NCBI GenBank assembly: GCA_902465105.1
Contig: CABQLM010000013.1
Span: 1-37,276, forward strand
Direction of reading: 5' to 3'
Source: an uncultured Collinsella sp.
Lineage (GTDB): Bacteria; Actinomycetota; Coriobacteriia; Coriobacteriales; Coriobacteriaceae
DNA length: 37,276 nt
The notes under the pieces are model-generated. The model saw only the letters and a list, made by a program, of their open reading frames with translations, had not been told where the DNA came from and ran no database searches. The stretch's first letter is position 1. Every line of letters begins with the position of its first letter. Both the position numbers and the translations under genes were made by a program. This document shows positions 25,177-32,997 of the stretch, piece after piece.

Positions 25177-26190
25177 ATGGCATATCCCGTATTTGACCTA
25201 CACTGCGACACCGCCGACCGCATTGGCTGGGCCACGCTCGATCTCGATCTGCGCTTTACCGCCGGTACCGACGGTTATTTCCCCGGCGACGAAACGCATC
25301 CGCAAGATTTCGACCTCATCGAGGGCAACGCCTGCGCCATCTCGCTCGCAAAGATCGGCAACACGCCGTGGGCACAGTGCTTCGCCACGTTTGTCCCCGA
25401 CGAGATTCCCACCGCCCACGCCGCGCGCTTCCAGGCACAGATCATGGCACACATGAGCGGCCAGGCCATGCTCAACCACGACCGCATGGTCAACGTGCGC
25501 AGCGCCGCAGACATTCGCCCCGCGCTCAAGGACGGCAAGGTCGCTTGCGTCCACACCATCGAAAACGCCACGTTCTTTGCCGAAGACCCCGCGCTGATCG
25601 AGGTGCTCAAGAGCTTGGGCGTACTCATGGCATCACTCAGCTGGAACGCGCAGGGACCGCTCGCGAGCGGACACGATTCCCACGCCGGTCTCACCGCCGC
25701 CGGCATCGAGGCACTCACGCAGATGGAGCACGCCGGCATGGTACTCGACGTCTCCCACCTCAACGATGAGTGCTTTGACGAGGTCGCCGCCCGCGCCACG
25801 CGTCCCTTCGTCGCCAGCCACTCCAACTCCCGTGCGGTTTGCGGCGTCAAACGCAACCTTACCGACGACCAGTTCCGCACCATTCGCGACATGGGTGGCA
25901 TCGTCGGCCTCAACTACTGCAGCGAGTTCCTTTCCAACGACGCAACCGACAAGACCGCCGCAGACGTCACCTTCGACCAGCTGGCGGCACATATCGAGCA
26001 CTGGCTCGACCTGGGCGGCGAGGACGTCATCGCGCTCGGCGGCGACTGGGACGGTGCCACTGTGCCCGCTTTCCTCTCCGATGCCAGCATGATGCCCGAG
26101 TTCCAGAACATGCTCTCCAAGCATTTTGGCAAGACCGTGATGCAAAAGCTCTGCAGCGACAACGCGCTTGCCTTCTTCGAACGTTATTAA
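25177..26190 (+). CDS. membrane dipeptidase (peptidase family M19)
   Basis: A 337-residue metal-dependent dipeptidase. ATG 25177 follows CCGGAGG; the frame is open upstream but has no better start. Metal ligands are all visible: FDLHCDTAD near the N-terminus, the bridging glutamate in HTIENATF, histidines in VLDVSHLND and FVASHSNSRA, and the final aspartate in LGGDWDGA. No signal peptide is present, so this bacterial renal-dipeptidase homologue is cytoplasmic and would cleave dipeptides, including D-residue ones. It is divergent from the FKBP/UreE-like pair. Confidence 0.95.
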   Translation: MAYPVFDLHCDTADRIGWATLDLDLRFTAGTDGYFPGDETHPQDFDLIEGNACAISLAKIGNTPWAQCFATFVPDEIPTAHAARFQAQIMAHMSGQAMLNHDRMVNVRSAADIRPALKDGKVACVHTIENATFFAEDPALIEVLKSLGVLMASLSWNAQGPLASGHDSHAGLTAAGIEALTQMEHAGMVLDVSHLNDECFDEVAARATRPFVASHSNSRAVCGVKRNLTDDQFRTIRDMGGIVGLNYCSEFLSNDATDKTAADVTFDQLAAHIEHWLDLGGEDVIALGGDWDGATVPAFLSDASMMPEFQNMLSKHFGKTVMQKLCSDNALAFFERY

Positions 26191-26206
26191 TTTCACATCC
26201 CTTGAG

Positions 26207-26242
26207 CGGGCCGGCATGTCGAACGGTCGACATGCCGGCCCG
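26207..26242 (+). terminator. hairpin after the dipeptidase gene
   Basis: A perfect 16-pair stem (CGGGCCGGCATGTCGA / TCGACATGCCGGCCCG) with the tetraloop ACGG, 16 bases after the stop. There is no T-tract, and the next gene on the same strand starts 23 bases later, so it may be an mRNA-processing or partial-termination signal. Confidence 0.65.
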
Positions 26243-26264
26243 TCCCCAATCTGAAGGACCGCTT

Positions 26265-27041
26265 TTGACGCAGCAGTTTACGATTTCCGTATCCCGACCG
26301 GATGGGACGCCCATCCCCGTCGTCGTTACCAAAAAGCGCGTCAAAAACTTCAACCTACGCGTCACATCGAGCGGTGAGATCCACGCCAGTGCACCGCTCG
26401 GCGCCACCCGCGAGCGTATCGAAGCGTTTGTGAAGCGCAACAGCGCCTGGATTATCAGCCGACTTGCCCAGCGTGAGCGACGTCAGGCGACGGCGCGAGA
26501 GCCGCTCAGCCCCTCGTCCATCATTGCACTTTGGGGCAAGCCCATCACGGTACAGGATGCGCTCGATCACAACTTTGTATCACCCACACCGCGACCCAAA
26601 CAGGCCACCTTCGCAAGTTTTATGGATACCGATGAGCCAAGTGGGCGCGCGCAGGCAAAGCAGCGCACGGTCCTCGACGGCTTAACGTCCGATGAGCTCC
26701 AAGCCCACATCGACCAGCTTTATACGTCCGAAGTCACATCGGCGCTGCGCGATATGGTGCACGCATACGAAATCGCAATGGGTGTCGCCGTTTCCCGCGT
26801 TTCCGTACGCAGCATGAAAACACGTTGGGGCTCATGCACGCCCAAATCCGGCACCGTTCGCATCGCACGAGAACTTGCCACCTACCCCGTCGAATGCCTC
26901 GACATGGTTGTCGCCCACGAGCTCGTCCACTTGCTCGAGCCAAGCCACAATCAGCGGTTTCACGCCTTGCTCGACACGTACTGTCCCAACAATAGAGTTT
27001 TGTCGCAGCGGCTCAAGCAACCACCCATAGAGACGTATTAG
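26265..27041 (+). CDS. YgjP-like zinc metallopeptidase (DUF45/M48-related)
   Basis: A 258-residue protein. The TTG at 26265 is chosen because GAAGGA lies seven bases upstream and there is no in-frame ATG that keeps the N-terminal domain. The N-terminal half opens with a beta-rich KKRVKNFNLRVTSSGEIHASAP segment typical of YgjP/DUF45 proteins. The catalytic part has SMKTRWGSCTPKSGTVRIA, then the zinc motif VVAHELVHLLEPSHNQRFHALL (HExxH-like with a third histidine). A stretch of about 60 residues in the middle (VQDALDHNFVSP and following) is poorly conserved. The physiological target of these proteins is unknown. Confidence 0.88.
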   Translation: MTQQFTISVSRPDGTPIPVVVTKKRVKNFNLRVTSSGEIHASAPLGATRERIEAFVKRNSAWIISRLAQRERRQATAREPLSPSSIIALWGKPITVQDALDHNFVSPTPRPKQATFASFMDTDEPSGRAQAKQRTVLDGLTSDELQAHIDQLYTSEVTSALRDMVHAYEIAMGVAVSRVSVRSMKTRWGSCTPKSGTVRIARELATYPVECLDMVVAHELVHLLEPSHNQRFHALLDTYCPNNRVLSQRLKQPPIETY

Positions 27042-27047
27042 AACCGG

Positions 27048-27533
27048 TTAACGCACGCGCTCGATCTCAACGCCGCAGCTTGCCAGGGGAAGACCGACGG
27101 GCGCCCAAGGCTTATCGAGCTTAACACGCACGCCAAGCAGCAGGGGGTAACGACGTAGCAGCATCTGGGCCACGCCCTCGGCTGCAGCCTCGATAAGCTT
27201 AAAGGTATGCTCACGCAGATAGCCATCGACATCGTGGCACACCGAGCCGTAGTCAATCGAGGCGTCCAGGTTATCGTGCTCCCCCGCTGCACGCAGGTCG
27301 GCATAGAGCACCAGGGACACGATGAACTTCTGGCCCAGCGCGTTCTCTTCGGGATACACGCCGTGGTTGGCAAAGACCTCGAGACCGTCGATAGTAATGC
27401 GATCGGCATGGCGCAGATCGTCATAGCTCACGTGGGGCACCGCCGTTGCAGTGGATATTTCGCCCCTTCCACGGCGGGCGAGTTCGGCGCCTTCAGTCTT
27501 AGTTGCATTCTCGGGCAGTTTCTTGTTACTCAT
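27048..27533 (-). CDS. folB: dihydroneopterin aldolase
   Basis: A 161-residue protein, start ATG 27533 behind GAAGGAG. The enzyme domain spans about 42-161: DRITIDGLEVFANHGVYPEENALGQKF contains the catalytic glutamate region, followed by LDASIDYGSVCHDV, FKLIEAAAEGVAQML and VRVKLDKPWAPVG with the catalytic lysine. The first 40 residues are an extra polar extension without recognised motif. It converts dihydroneopterin to hydroxymethyl-dihydropterin and glycolaldehyde in folate synthesis. It is the third gene of a folE, HD-protein, folB cluster; folP and folK are not in the window. Confidence 0.94.
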   Translation of the reverse strand: MSNKKLPENATKTEGAELARRGRGEISTATAVPHVSYDDLRHADRITIDGLEVFANHGVYPEENALGQKFIVSLVLYADLRAAGEHDNLDASIDYGSVCHDVDGYLREHTFKLIEAAAEGVAQMLLRRYPLLLGVRVKLDKPWAPVGLPLASCGVEIERVR

Positions 27534-27576
27534 CGCGATCGTCTCCTTCGTTTAGAACCCCGACCGCGCAAACTAA

Positions 27577-28158
27577 CTACACGCGAATCGACAGGTTCTT
27601 TTTATCATCGCTCCAGTTGCAAGCATTGCGCGCGGGGCATGCAAAGCAGGCGCGCGACGCTTTGTCGGCTGCATAGAGCAGACGCTCAAGCGGTTGGCTG
27701 TTCACGCGCAGCTTTCGATGGCCCAGAATGGCCGTCTTAATAGCTGCGGCATCGGCCGGCTCAAACGCCACGTCATCGGGCATGCCGCCGAGAATCGCAT
27801 CAGCGACGCGCTCGCTTGCAACATCATGGGATATACCCGATTCATACTGTTCATCTTTGCCGATATCGTGAAGAAGTGCCGTAGCGTAGATGACCTCGCG
27901 GTCAAATTCGAGCTGTTCCTCGAGATTCTTAATCCACATAATGCGCGCGACATCAAGCAGATGGTCAATACCGTGGCGGCAAAAGATGCGCCCCGATTCC
28001 AACTGTGCAATATTGCCCAGATGCCGCCGGAACAGCCCGTTGGCACAAATGTAATCAATGCGAGGCATGGCGCCAAAGGGAGTCAGGCCCGAAGCCATAA
28101 AGCCGCGACGCGGCGTCCCCTCATCGGTCTTCGATGTAAAGTCGTTGACGGCCCCCAT
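27577..28158 (-). CDS. HD-domain phosphohydrolase in the folate cluster
   Basis: A 193-residue protein. ATG 28158 lies one base past the folE stop, so translation is coupled to folE. The HD domain has H62-x3-H66 in CRHGIDHLLDVARI, the HD pair H97-D98 in ALLHDIGKDE, and H111 in SGISHDVAS. The C-terminus holds a cysteine cluster (ACFACPARNACNW, about 175-187) able to bind zinc or an Fe-S cluster. Many HD proteins hydrolyse nucleotides. Its place between GTP cyclohydrolase I and dihydroneopterin aldolase suggests it may remove phosphates from dihydroneopterin triphosphate, the one step between these two enzymes. That is inference from position. Confidence 0.88.
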   Translation of the reverse strand: MGAVNDFTSKTDEGTPRRGFMASGLTPFGAMPRIDYICANGLFRRHLGNIAQLESGRIFCRHGIDHLLDVARIMWIKNLEEQLEFDREVIYATALLHDIGKDEQYESGISHDVASERVADAILGGMPDDVAFEPADAAAIKTAILGHRKLRVNSQPLERLLYAADKASRACFACPARNACNWSDDKKNLSIRV

Positions 28159-28159
28159 G

Positions 28160-28717
28160 CTAACGGCCCAACATCCTAAAGAACCGCTCCTCGAGCGCGG
28201 GATCGGTCTCAAAGACGCCGCGGCGAGCGAGCGTCACGGTCTTGGTGCCGGGCTTTTGCACGCCGCGCATGGTCATGCACATATGCTCGGCTTCCATCAG
28301 CACAATCGCCCCTTGGGGAGCTAGATACTCCATGAGGGCATCGGCAACCTGTGCACACAACTGCTCCTGCAGCTGCAGACGACGGGCATAGACCTCAACC
28401 GTGCGAGCAAGCTTAGACAGACCCGCCACGCGACCGTTAGGGATATAGCCGATCGCAGCCTTGCCATAAAACGGCAGCAGATGGTGCTCGCACAGCGAGT
28501 AAAACGTAATATCGCGCTCGATAACCAAATCGTTCGAAGCAACGGCAAAAGTTTTGGACAGGTGTTCCTCGGCACTCTGGTCCATACCGCCGGCAATCTC
28601 GCCATACATACGGGCAACGCGTGCCGGCGTCTCCAGCAGGCCCTCACGAGTTGGGTCCTCGCCTATACCTTCAAGCAGCAGCTTAATGGCAGTCTCGACT
28701 TTTTCCTGATCGACCAT
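28160..28717 (-). CDS. folE: GTP cyclohydrolase I
   Basis: A 185-residue enzyme of normal length. ATG 28717 follows AAGTGAGG. Motifs: [20 protein letters not shown], the zinc ligands in [36 protein letters not shown] and the third zinc ligand in [17 protein letters not shown]. It converts GTP to dihydroneopterin triphosphate, the first step of folate synthesis. It lies 67 bases after nrdG on the same strand and may be read from the nrd transcript or from its own weak promoter (TACCAT near 28757). Confidence 0.97.
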   Translation of the reverse strand: MVDQEKVETAIKLLLEGIGEDPTREGLLETPARVARMYGEIAGGMDQSAEEHLSKTFAVASNDLVIERDITFYSLCEHHLLPFYGKAAIGYIPNGRVAGLSKLARTVEVYARRLQLQEQLCAQVADALMEYLAPQGAIVLMEAEHMCMTMRGVQKPGTKTVTLARRGVFETDPALEERFFRMLGR

Positions 28718-28784
28718 CTGGGCCTCACTTTTTTCGATTTCGCGTTCGCGCTATGGTACCACGCCGGCACGCAGCCTCTGCCAG

Positions 28785-29366
28785 CTACATAGTATGGGTC
28801 GAATAGACCGGATCGTCTCGCCAAAGCTCCACAGCATCGCAAAGCACAACGCCCTCACGCGCAGCACGAGCGCGCGTGGCGTTCATGTCGATCACGCGCT
28901 GATTACTCGAGCCCCTAAAACGCAACGAGATATCGTACAGGTCTTGAACGAACGGACCATCCACCAACATGTCGAGGCAGGCAAGGATACGGTCCGTCAC
29001 CTCGGTATGATGACGGCCGCCCGGCACAAGCTCCTCGAGCACGTCGCCGGTAAAGCACCAAACGGTCTTCCCCGACTCCACAGGATAGGCCGCACGCACG
29101 CGTTCGATAAAGTCAACGAGCCCCACCTGGTTCTCGGGTTCCATAGGCTCCCCGCCCAGAATCGTCAGGCCATCGATAAAGGGATGGTCGAGACTCTCGA
29201 TAATCTTGTCCTCGACGGCGCGATCGAACGGCTCACCCGCAGCAAAGTCCCACGCAACAGAGTTAAAGCAGTTCTTGCACCCACGACGGCACCCACTCAC
29301 AAACAGAGAAGTACGGACGCCTTCCCCATCAGCAATATCGAAATACTTAATGTTCGCGTAGTTCAT
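28785..29366 (-). CDS. nrdG: anaerobic ribonucleotide reductase activating protein
   Basis: A 193-residue radical-SAM enzyme. ATG 29366 is preceded by GGGAG at good spacing; the longer frame to 29483 would translate a 25-pair hairpin. The 4Fe-4S/SAM motif is VSGCRRGCKNCFN (Cx3Cx2C), followed by LTILGGEPMEPEN (the GGE glycine-rich SAM site) and FRGSSNQRVIDM at the end. It generates the glycyl radical on NrdD. It lies downstream of nrdD on the same strand, but 427 bases of inverted repeats separate the two genes. Confidence 0.96.
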   Translation of the reverse strand: MNYANIKYFDIADGEGVRTSLFVSGCRRGCKNCFNSVAWDFAAGEPFDRAVEDKIIESLDHPFIDGLTILGGEPMEPENQVGLVDFIERVRAAYPVESGKTVWCFTGDVLEELVPGGRHHTEVTDRILACLDMLVDGPFVQDLYDISLRFRGSSNQRVIDMNATRARAAREGVVLCDAVELWRDDPVYSTHTM

Positions 29367-29381
29367 AAGTAACTCTCCCGG

Positions 29382-29465
29382 GAGGCCGGGACATATCATC
29401 CCGTCCTCAAACATTCTCGGCCTTCGGCCTGCGAAACTGCGGGCGGGACGATATGTCCCGGCCTC
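29382..29465. repeat. 25-bp inverted repeat next to the nrdG ribosome site
   Basis: Arms 29382-29406 and 29441-29465 are complementary except for two G-U-type mismatches (shared core GGCCGGGACATATC / GATATGTCCCGGCC), enclosing a small GGCCTTCGGCC hairpin. The minus-strand 3' arm abuts CTCCCGGGAG, which contains the nrdG ribosome site. Confidence 0.8.
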
Positions 29466-29478
29466 ATGCAAAGGGTAA

Positions 29479-29503
29479 CTCAATGAACGAAGCGAACATT
29501 GAG
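29479..29503. repeat. short inverted repeat in the nrdD-nrdG gap
   Basis: CTCAATG and CATTGAG, perfect 7-pair stem with an 11-base loop (AACGAAGCGAA), between the two larger inverted repeats. Confidence 0.55.
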
Positions 29504-29518
29504 TATAGGGTTCGCGGT

Positions 29519-29707
29519 CTAATAAAAACTTTGTTGCAGCTCAACTGCCATCACAAGTAGATCGCAGCTGCAGCTCGAATTGTTTCCGCTAAGAACTTCG
29601 AGGAGTGAGCAGGCCTCATGCTGCATCTCAGCTACGTCAACTTGGCTGAGCCGAGAGGGCCGCTTGGGCTTTTGCTCGATATGAGTTCCGCACGCAAAGA
29701 AGGCCAC
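29519..29707 (-). CDS. candidate 62-residue ORF in the nrdD-nrdG gap
   Basis: An ORF starting at ATG or GTG-like position 29707, inside the centre of a long inverted repeat, and ending near 29519. It contains a basic motif KPKRPSRLSQ and a cysteine-containing C-terminus (SGNNSSCSCDLLVMAVELQQSFY). There is no convincing ribosome site. I do not recognise a family. The mirrored arm encodes PKRPSRLS again on the other strand, which shows the similarity comes from the DNA repeat. It may be a repeat-associated peptide or just noise. Confidence 0.25.
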   Translation of the reverse strand: MAFFACGTHIEQKPKRPSRLSQVDVAEMQHEACSLLEVLSGNNSSCSCDLLVMAVELQQSFY

Positions 29708-29782
29708 TTAATGTGGCCTTCGTCTTGCGCAGGACTGTCCGAAATAGCGAGCAAATGCCCAAGCGGCCCTCTCGGCTCAGCC
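29644..29782. repeat. long inverted repeat downstream of nrdD
   Basis: Outer arms 29644-29680 and 29746-29782 are complementary at 35 of 37 positions (GGCTGAGCCGAGAGGGCCGC at the outside). The centre is a perfect 9-pair hairpin, GAAGGCCAC-TTAAT-GTGGCCTTC (29699-29721). On the minus strand the centre is followed by TTTGCG and could terminate nrdD transcription. Weaker symmetry extends outward into the last codons of nrdD (TGCTGCATCTC on both sides). Confidence 0.85.
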
Positions 29783-29793
29783 CCGGAGCGGTA

Positions 29794-32016
29794 TTAGAGA
29801 TGCAGCACGCGGTCGCGGATCTCCTCGGTTCGACCCTGGTTCCAGAACTGGGTGCCGATGTAGCCGCACGTACGACGGGCGACGTTCATCTTCTCCTGGT
29901 CACGATTGCCGCAATTGGGGCACTCCCACACTAGCTTGCCGTCATCCTCGACAATCTTGATCTCACCGTCGTAGCCGCACACCTGGCAGTAGTCGCTCTT
30001 GGTGTTGAGCTCGGCGTACATGATGTTGTCGTAGATGTACTGCATCACGCGAATGACAGCCTTAAGGTTGTCCTGCATGTTGGGAACCTCGACGTAGGAG
30101 ATGGCGCCGCCCGGCGAAAGCTGCTGGAACATGCCCTCAAACTTAAGCTTATCGAAGGCATCGATCTCCTCGGACACGTGAACATGGTAGCTATTGGTGA
30201 TATAGCCCTTGTCCGTCACGCCCGGAATGATGCCAAAACGGCGCTGCAGGCACTTGGCGAACTTGTACGTCGTCGACTCCAGCGGCGTACCGTACAGCGA
30301 GAAATCGATATCGCTCGCGGCCTTCCACTCCGCGCACTTGTCGTTCATACGCTGCATAACTGCCATGGCAAAGGGCGTGCCCTCCTTCTCGGTGTGGCTG
30401 TGGCCCGTCATGTACTTGACGCACTCATACAGACCGGCGTAACCCAGGCTGATGGTGGAATAGCCGCCCACGAGCAGCTTATCGATCGTCTCGCCCTTCT
30501 TCAGACGAGCGAGGGCGCCGTACTGCCACAGAATCGGTGCGGCGTCAGAAAGCGTACCCATCAGGCGCTCATGACGGCACAGCAGGGCACGGTGGCACAG
30601 CTCAAGGCGCTCGTCGAAGATCTTCCAGAACTTGTCCATGTCCTGGTGCGAGCTCAGCGCGACATCAGGCAGGTTGATGGTCACGACGCCCTGGTTAAAG
30701 CGACCATAGTACTTAGGCTTGCTCGGGTCGTAGTTCAGCGCGTTGGCAACGTTGTCAAAACCGTTGCCCGAACGGTCGGGCGTCAGGAAACTGCGGCAAC
30801 CCATGCAGGTGTAGCAATCGCCGTTGCCGGCGGTCTCGCCCTTCGACAGCTTGAGCTCGCGCATCTTCTTCTCGGAGATGTAATCGGGCACCATGCGCTT
30901 GGCGGTGCACTTGGCAGCCAGCTGGGTCAGGTAGAAGTACGGGGAATCCTCGTGAACGTTATCGTCCTCGAGTACATAGATAAGCTTGGGGAATGCCGGG
31001 GTAATCCACACGCCGGCCTCGTTCTTAACGCCCTCGTAGCGCTGGCGAAGCGTCTCCTCCACAATCATGGCAAGGTCGTGCTTCTCTTGGGGCGTACGGG
31101 CCTCGTTAAGATACATAAAGACCGTCACGAACGGCGCCTGGCCATTGGTGGTCATAAGGGTCACGACCTGATACTGAATCGTCTGGACGCCGCGACGGAT
31201 CTCGTCACGCAGGCGATCCTCAACGACCTCGCGAACCTTTTCGGCAGAGGCAGAGACGCCAAGCTCATCGAGCTCGCGGGCAACCTCGCCGCGAATCTTC
31301 TGGCGGCTCACCTCGACGAACGGGGCAAGATGGGTCAGCGAAATCGACTGGCCGCCGTACTGGGAGGAAGCAACCTGGGCGATGATCTGCGTCGCGATGT
31401 TGCAGGCAGTCGAGAAGCTATGCGGCTTCTCAATCAGCGTGCCCGAGATAACAGTACCGTTCTGGAGCATGTCCTCCAGGTTCACCAGGTCGCAGTTATG
31501 CATGTGCTGGGCAAAGTAATCCGAATCATGGAAGTGAATCAGGCCCTCATTGTGCGCATCCACGATCTCCTGGGGCAGCAGCACGCGCTGGGTCAGATCC
31601 TTGGAGATCTCGCCGGCCATGTAGTCACGCTGAACGGAGTTGACGGTCGGATTCTTGTTGGAGTTCTCCTGCTTGACCTCTTCGTTGTTGCACTCGATCA
31701 GCGACAGGATCTTGTCATCGGTCGTGTTCTTCTGGCGCTTCAGACTCTGGACATAGCGATAGATGATGTAGTGGCGGGCAACCTCGTAGCAGTCGAGACG
31801 CATGATCTCGTCCTCGACCAAATCCTGGATCTCCTCGACCGAAACGGTGTGGCCCGCGTTCTCGCATGCATCGGCGACGTTTTGCGCCGCATAAACCACC
31901 TGGCGGTCGGTTAGACGAGAGCTCTCCTCGACCTCCAAGTTTGCGGCGCGAATCGCATTGACAATCTTATCGATGTCAAAGACAACCTCGGTGCCGCTGC
32001 GCTTGATGATCTTCAT
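29794..32016 (-). CDS. nrdD: anaerobic ribonucleoside-triphosphate reductase
   Basis: A 740-residue class III ribonucleotide reductase. ATG 32016 follows AAGAGG; an upstream start at 32046 adds only basic leader residues. An ATP-cone allosteric domain is at about 1-95 (MKIIKRSGTEVVFDIDKIVNAI). The barrel contains HFHDSDYFAQHMHNCDL and the cysteine-bearing catalytic loops. The C-terminus has the zinc site CQVCG-n-CPNCG and the glycyl-radical motif RRTCGYIG (radical glycine near 718). It makes deoxynucleotides from NTPs under strict anoxia, activated by NrdG. Regulation: a pair of NrdR-type boxes overlaps its promoter. Confidence 0.97.
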   Translation of the reverse strand: MKIIKRSGTEVVFDIDKIVNAIRAANLEVEESSRLTDRQVVYAAQNVADACENAGHTVSVEEIQDLVEDEIMRLDCYEVARHYIIYRYVQSLKRQKNTTDDKILSLIECNNEEVKQENSNKNPTVNSVQRDYMAGEISKDLTQRVLLPQEIVDAHNEGLIHFHDSDYFAQHMHNCDLVNLEDMLQNGTVISGTLIEKPHSFSTACNIATQIIAQVASSQYGGQSISLTHLAPFVEVSRQKIRGEVARELDELGVSASAEKVREVVEDRLRDEIRRGVQTIQYQVVTLMTTNGQAPFVTVFMYLNEARTPQEKHDLAMIVEETLRQRYEGVKNEAGVWITPAFPKLIYVLEDDNVHEDSPYFYLTQLAAKCTAKRMVPDYISEKKMRELKLSKGETAGNGDCYTCMGCRSFLTPDRSGNGFDNVANALNYDPSKPKYYGRFNQGVVTINLPDVALSSHQDMDKFWKIFDERLELCHRALLCRHERLMGTLSDAAPILWQYGALARLKKGETIDKLLVGGYSTISLGYAGLYECVKYMTGHSHTEKEGTPFAMAVMQRMNDKCAEWKAASDIDFSLYGTPLESTTYKFAKCLQRRFGIIPGVTDKGYITNSYHVHVSEEIDAFDKLKFEGMFQQLSPGGAISYVEVPNMQDNLKAVIRVMQYIYDNIMYAELNTKSDYCQVCGYDGEIKIVEDDGKLVWECPNCGNRDQEKMNVARRTCGYIGTQFWNQGRTEEIRDRVLHL

Positions 32017-32241
32017 CCTCTTGCCTCTTTCACGTCGTAGCCTCATTGCGCTTCAGAGCCAAACGATGCCCGGCGGGGCTTGCCCCTGTCTTGCGGCGCC
32101 GTCGCGCAATCTGTGTTCTCGATAAACCATAGGTCCTCATGCGGACAATCCTCGCGGCCGATCAAGCGGCTCAAAGGCGTGTCCAAATGGGACGAATAAG
32201 GTCTTCGTTCTCTGTCCGCCATCTATCATACGACAAAGATG

Positions 32242-32289
32242 CATCTATATCCTGTATTCTTTTTTTAGGTCAAACACAACATATAGTGT
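32242..32289 (-). promoter_or_regulatory. paired NrdR-type boxes
   Basis: ACACAACATATAGTGT (32274-32289) matches the NrdR palindrome (acaCwAtATaTwGtgt) at 15 of 16 positions. A second, weaker copy CATCTATATCCTGTAT (32242-32257) lies exactly 32 bases away, three helical turns, as NrdR sites usually do. The strong box sits just upstream of the -35 and the weak one covers the -10. Confidence 0.8.
32244..32273 (-). promoter_or_regulatory. nrdD promoter
   Basis: TTGACC (32273-32268), 18 bases with an A-tract, TATAGA (32249-32244) on the minus strand. The leader to the nrdD ATG is about 220 bases. Confidence 0.7.
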
Positions 32290-32650
32290 TTCAGCAGGTC
32301 AAAGCAATTGGTCATTTTGCAGACGCATTAATTATGAGGGATTCTTGGCAAGTCGGTAAAACGTTACCAACACGGCTACCTGCATGGCAGTTATAAAACC
32401 CCCTTAGTCAAGCCGCTGACAAATCCTACCAAAACCAAGCCGCTCACGCCAAAAGAATCCAAAAGATTATGCTTGACCAACATGTTGCGGTCGTGTCTTG
32501 CCGAGCCTCATGCAACCGCGGCACAAATCCTTGAAAGATATGTGTATGCAGACGAAGAAGATGAGGGTTTCCTCAGATGACTACTGAGAAGCATCCCGAA
32601 AGATCAAAAAAATCGAAATTTGGTGACGTATTTGGCAACACATTTGGCAA
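32290..32650. other. low-GC gap between nrdD and the tRNA cluster
   Basis: About 360 bases without a gene I can support. One frame (32338-32580, plus) is open for 80 codons and ends KPLTPKESKRLCLTNMLRSC onward to TGA at 32580, but it lacks a convincing start. It could be the tail of a lost gene. TTTGGCAAC is repeated twice at 32629-32652. Confidence 0.35.
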
Positions 32651-32687
32651 CCAAAACAAAACAGCCCAGAGACATAGTCTCTGAGCT
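32651..32687 (-). terminator. terminator of the tRNA-Gly/tRNA-Val transcript
   Basis: AGC-CAGAGAC / GTCTCTG-GCT stem with a 3-base loop, followed on the minus strand by TGTTTTGTTTT, directly after tRNA-Val. Confidence 0.85.
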
Positions 32688-32696
32688 GCGAACATT

Positions 32697-32771
32697 TGGT
32701 GGGCGTTAGAAGATTTGAACTTCTGACCTCTTCCGTGTCAGGGAAGCGCTCTCCCCCTGAGCTAAACGCCC
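32697..32771 (-). tRNA. tRNA-Val (GAC)
   Basis: A full cloverleaf on the minus strand: acceptor GGGCGTT/AACGCCC, D-arm GCTCAGGGGGAGAGC, anticodon stem-loop CTTCC-CTGACAC-GGAAG (anticodon GAC), T-arm with GTTCAAATC, and encoded CCA. Confidence 0.96.
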
Positions 32772-32774
32772 AAA

Positions 32775-32850
32775 TGGAGCGGACAACGGGGCTCGAACCC
32801 GCGACCCCAACCTTGGCAAGGTTGTGCTCTACCAACTGAGCCATGTCCGC
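32775..32850 (-). tRNA. tRNA-Gly (GCC), copy 1
   Basis: Acceptor GCGGACA/TGTCCGC, anticodon loop TTGCCAA (GCC), T-arm GGGTTCGAGCCC, encoded CCA. It is identical to the copies at 33167-33242 and 33394-33469. It is co-transcribed with tRNA-Val, three bases apart. Confidence 0.97.
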
Positions 32851-32862
32851 CTGCGAGGATTT

Positions 32863-32891
32863 AATATACGGGATGATCCACCCGAATGCAA
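32863..32891 (-). promoter_or_regulatory. promoter of tRNA-Gly copy 1 / tRNA-Val
   Basis: TTGCAT (32891-32886), 17 bases, TATATT (32868-32863) on the minus strand; an A/T-rich stretch lies directly upstream. Confidence 0.75.
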
Positions 32892-32941
32892 GAACTATTT
32901 TCGAATAATTTGAAAAAATTCGAGCCCAAGCTATGGATACG

Positions 32942-32971
32942 AAAAAGCCCGGCTACCGTAGTAGTTGGGCT
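32942..32971 (-). terminator. hairpin with T-tract in the tRNA cluster
   Basis: On the minus strand AGCCC-n-CTAC-n-GTAG-n-GGGCT followed by TTTTTC. It is a degenerate duplicate of the terminator at 33129-33158. Confidence 0.7.
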
Positions 32972-32982
32972 GTTGCGCCTGA

Positions 32983-32997
32983 AGCGGACAACGGGGC
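32983..32997 (-). pseudogene. tRNA-Gly remnant (3' end only)
   Basis: AGCGGACAACGGGGC is the last part of tRNA-Gly (as in 33170-33184) and then breaks off into unrelated GC-rich sequence. It belongs to a 76-base duplicated block (32921-32996 versus 33108-33183) that also carries a terminator. Confidence 0.7.

Noticed and set aside
29713..29934. 73-codon plus-strand frame starting in the centre of the long inverted repeat
   Set aside because: It runs into the 3' end of nrdD antisense; its PKRPSRLS likeness to the opposite frame comes from the DNA palindrome.
30178..31914. 578-codon plus-strand frame opposite nrdD
   Set aside because: Antisense shadow of a strongly conserved gene; no ribosome site.
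32139..32396. 85-codon plus-strand frame upstream of the tRNA cluster
   Set aside because: It crosses the nrdD promoter and NrdR boxes and has no ribosome site.
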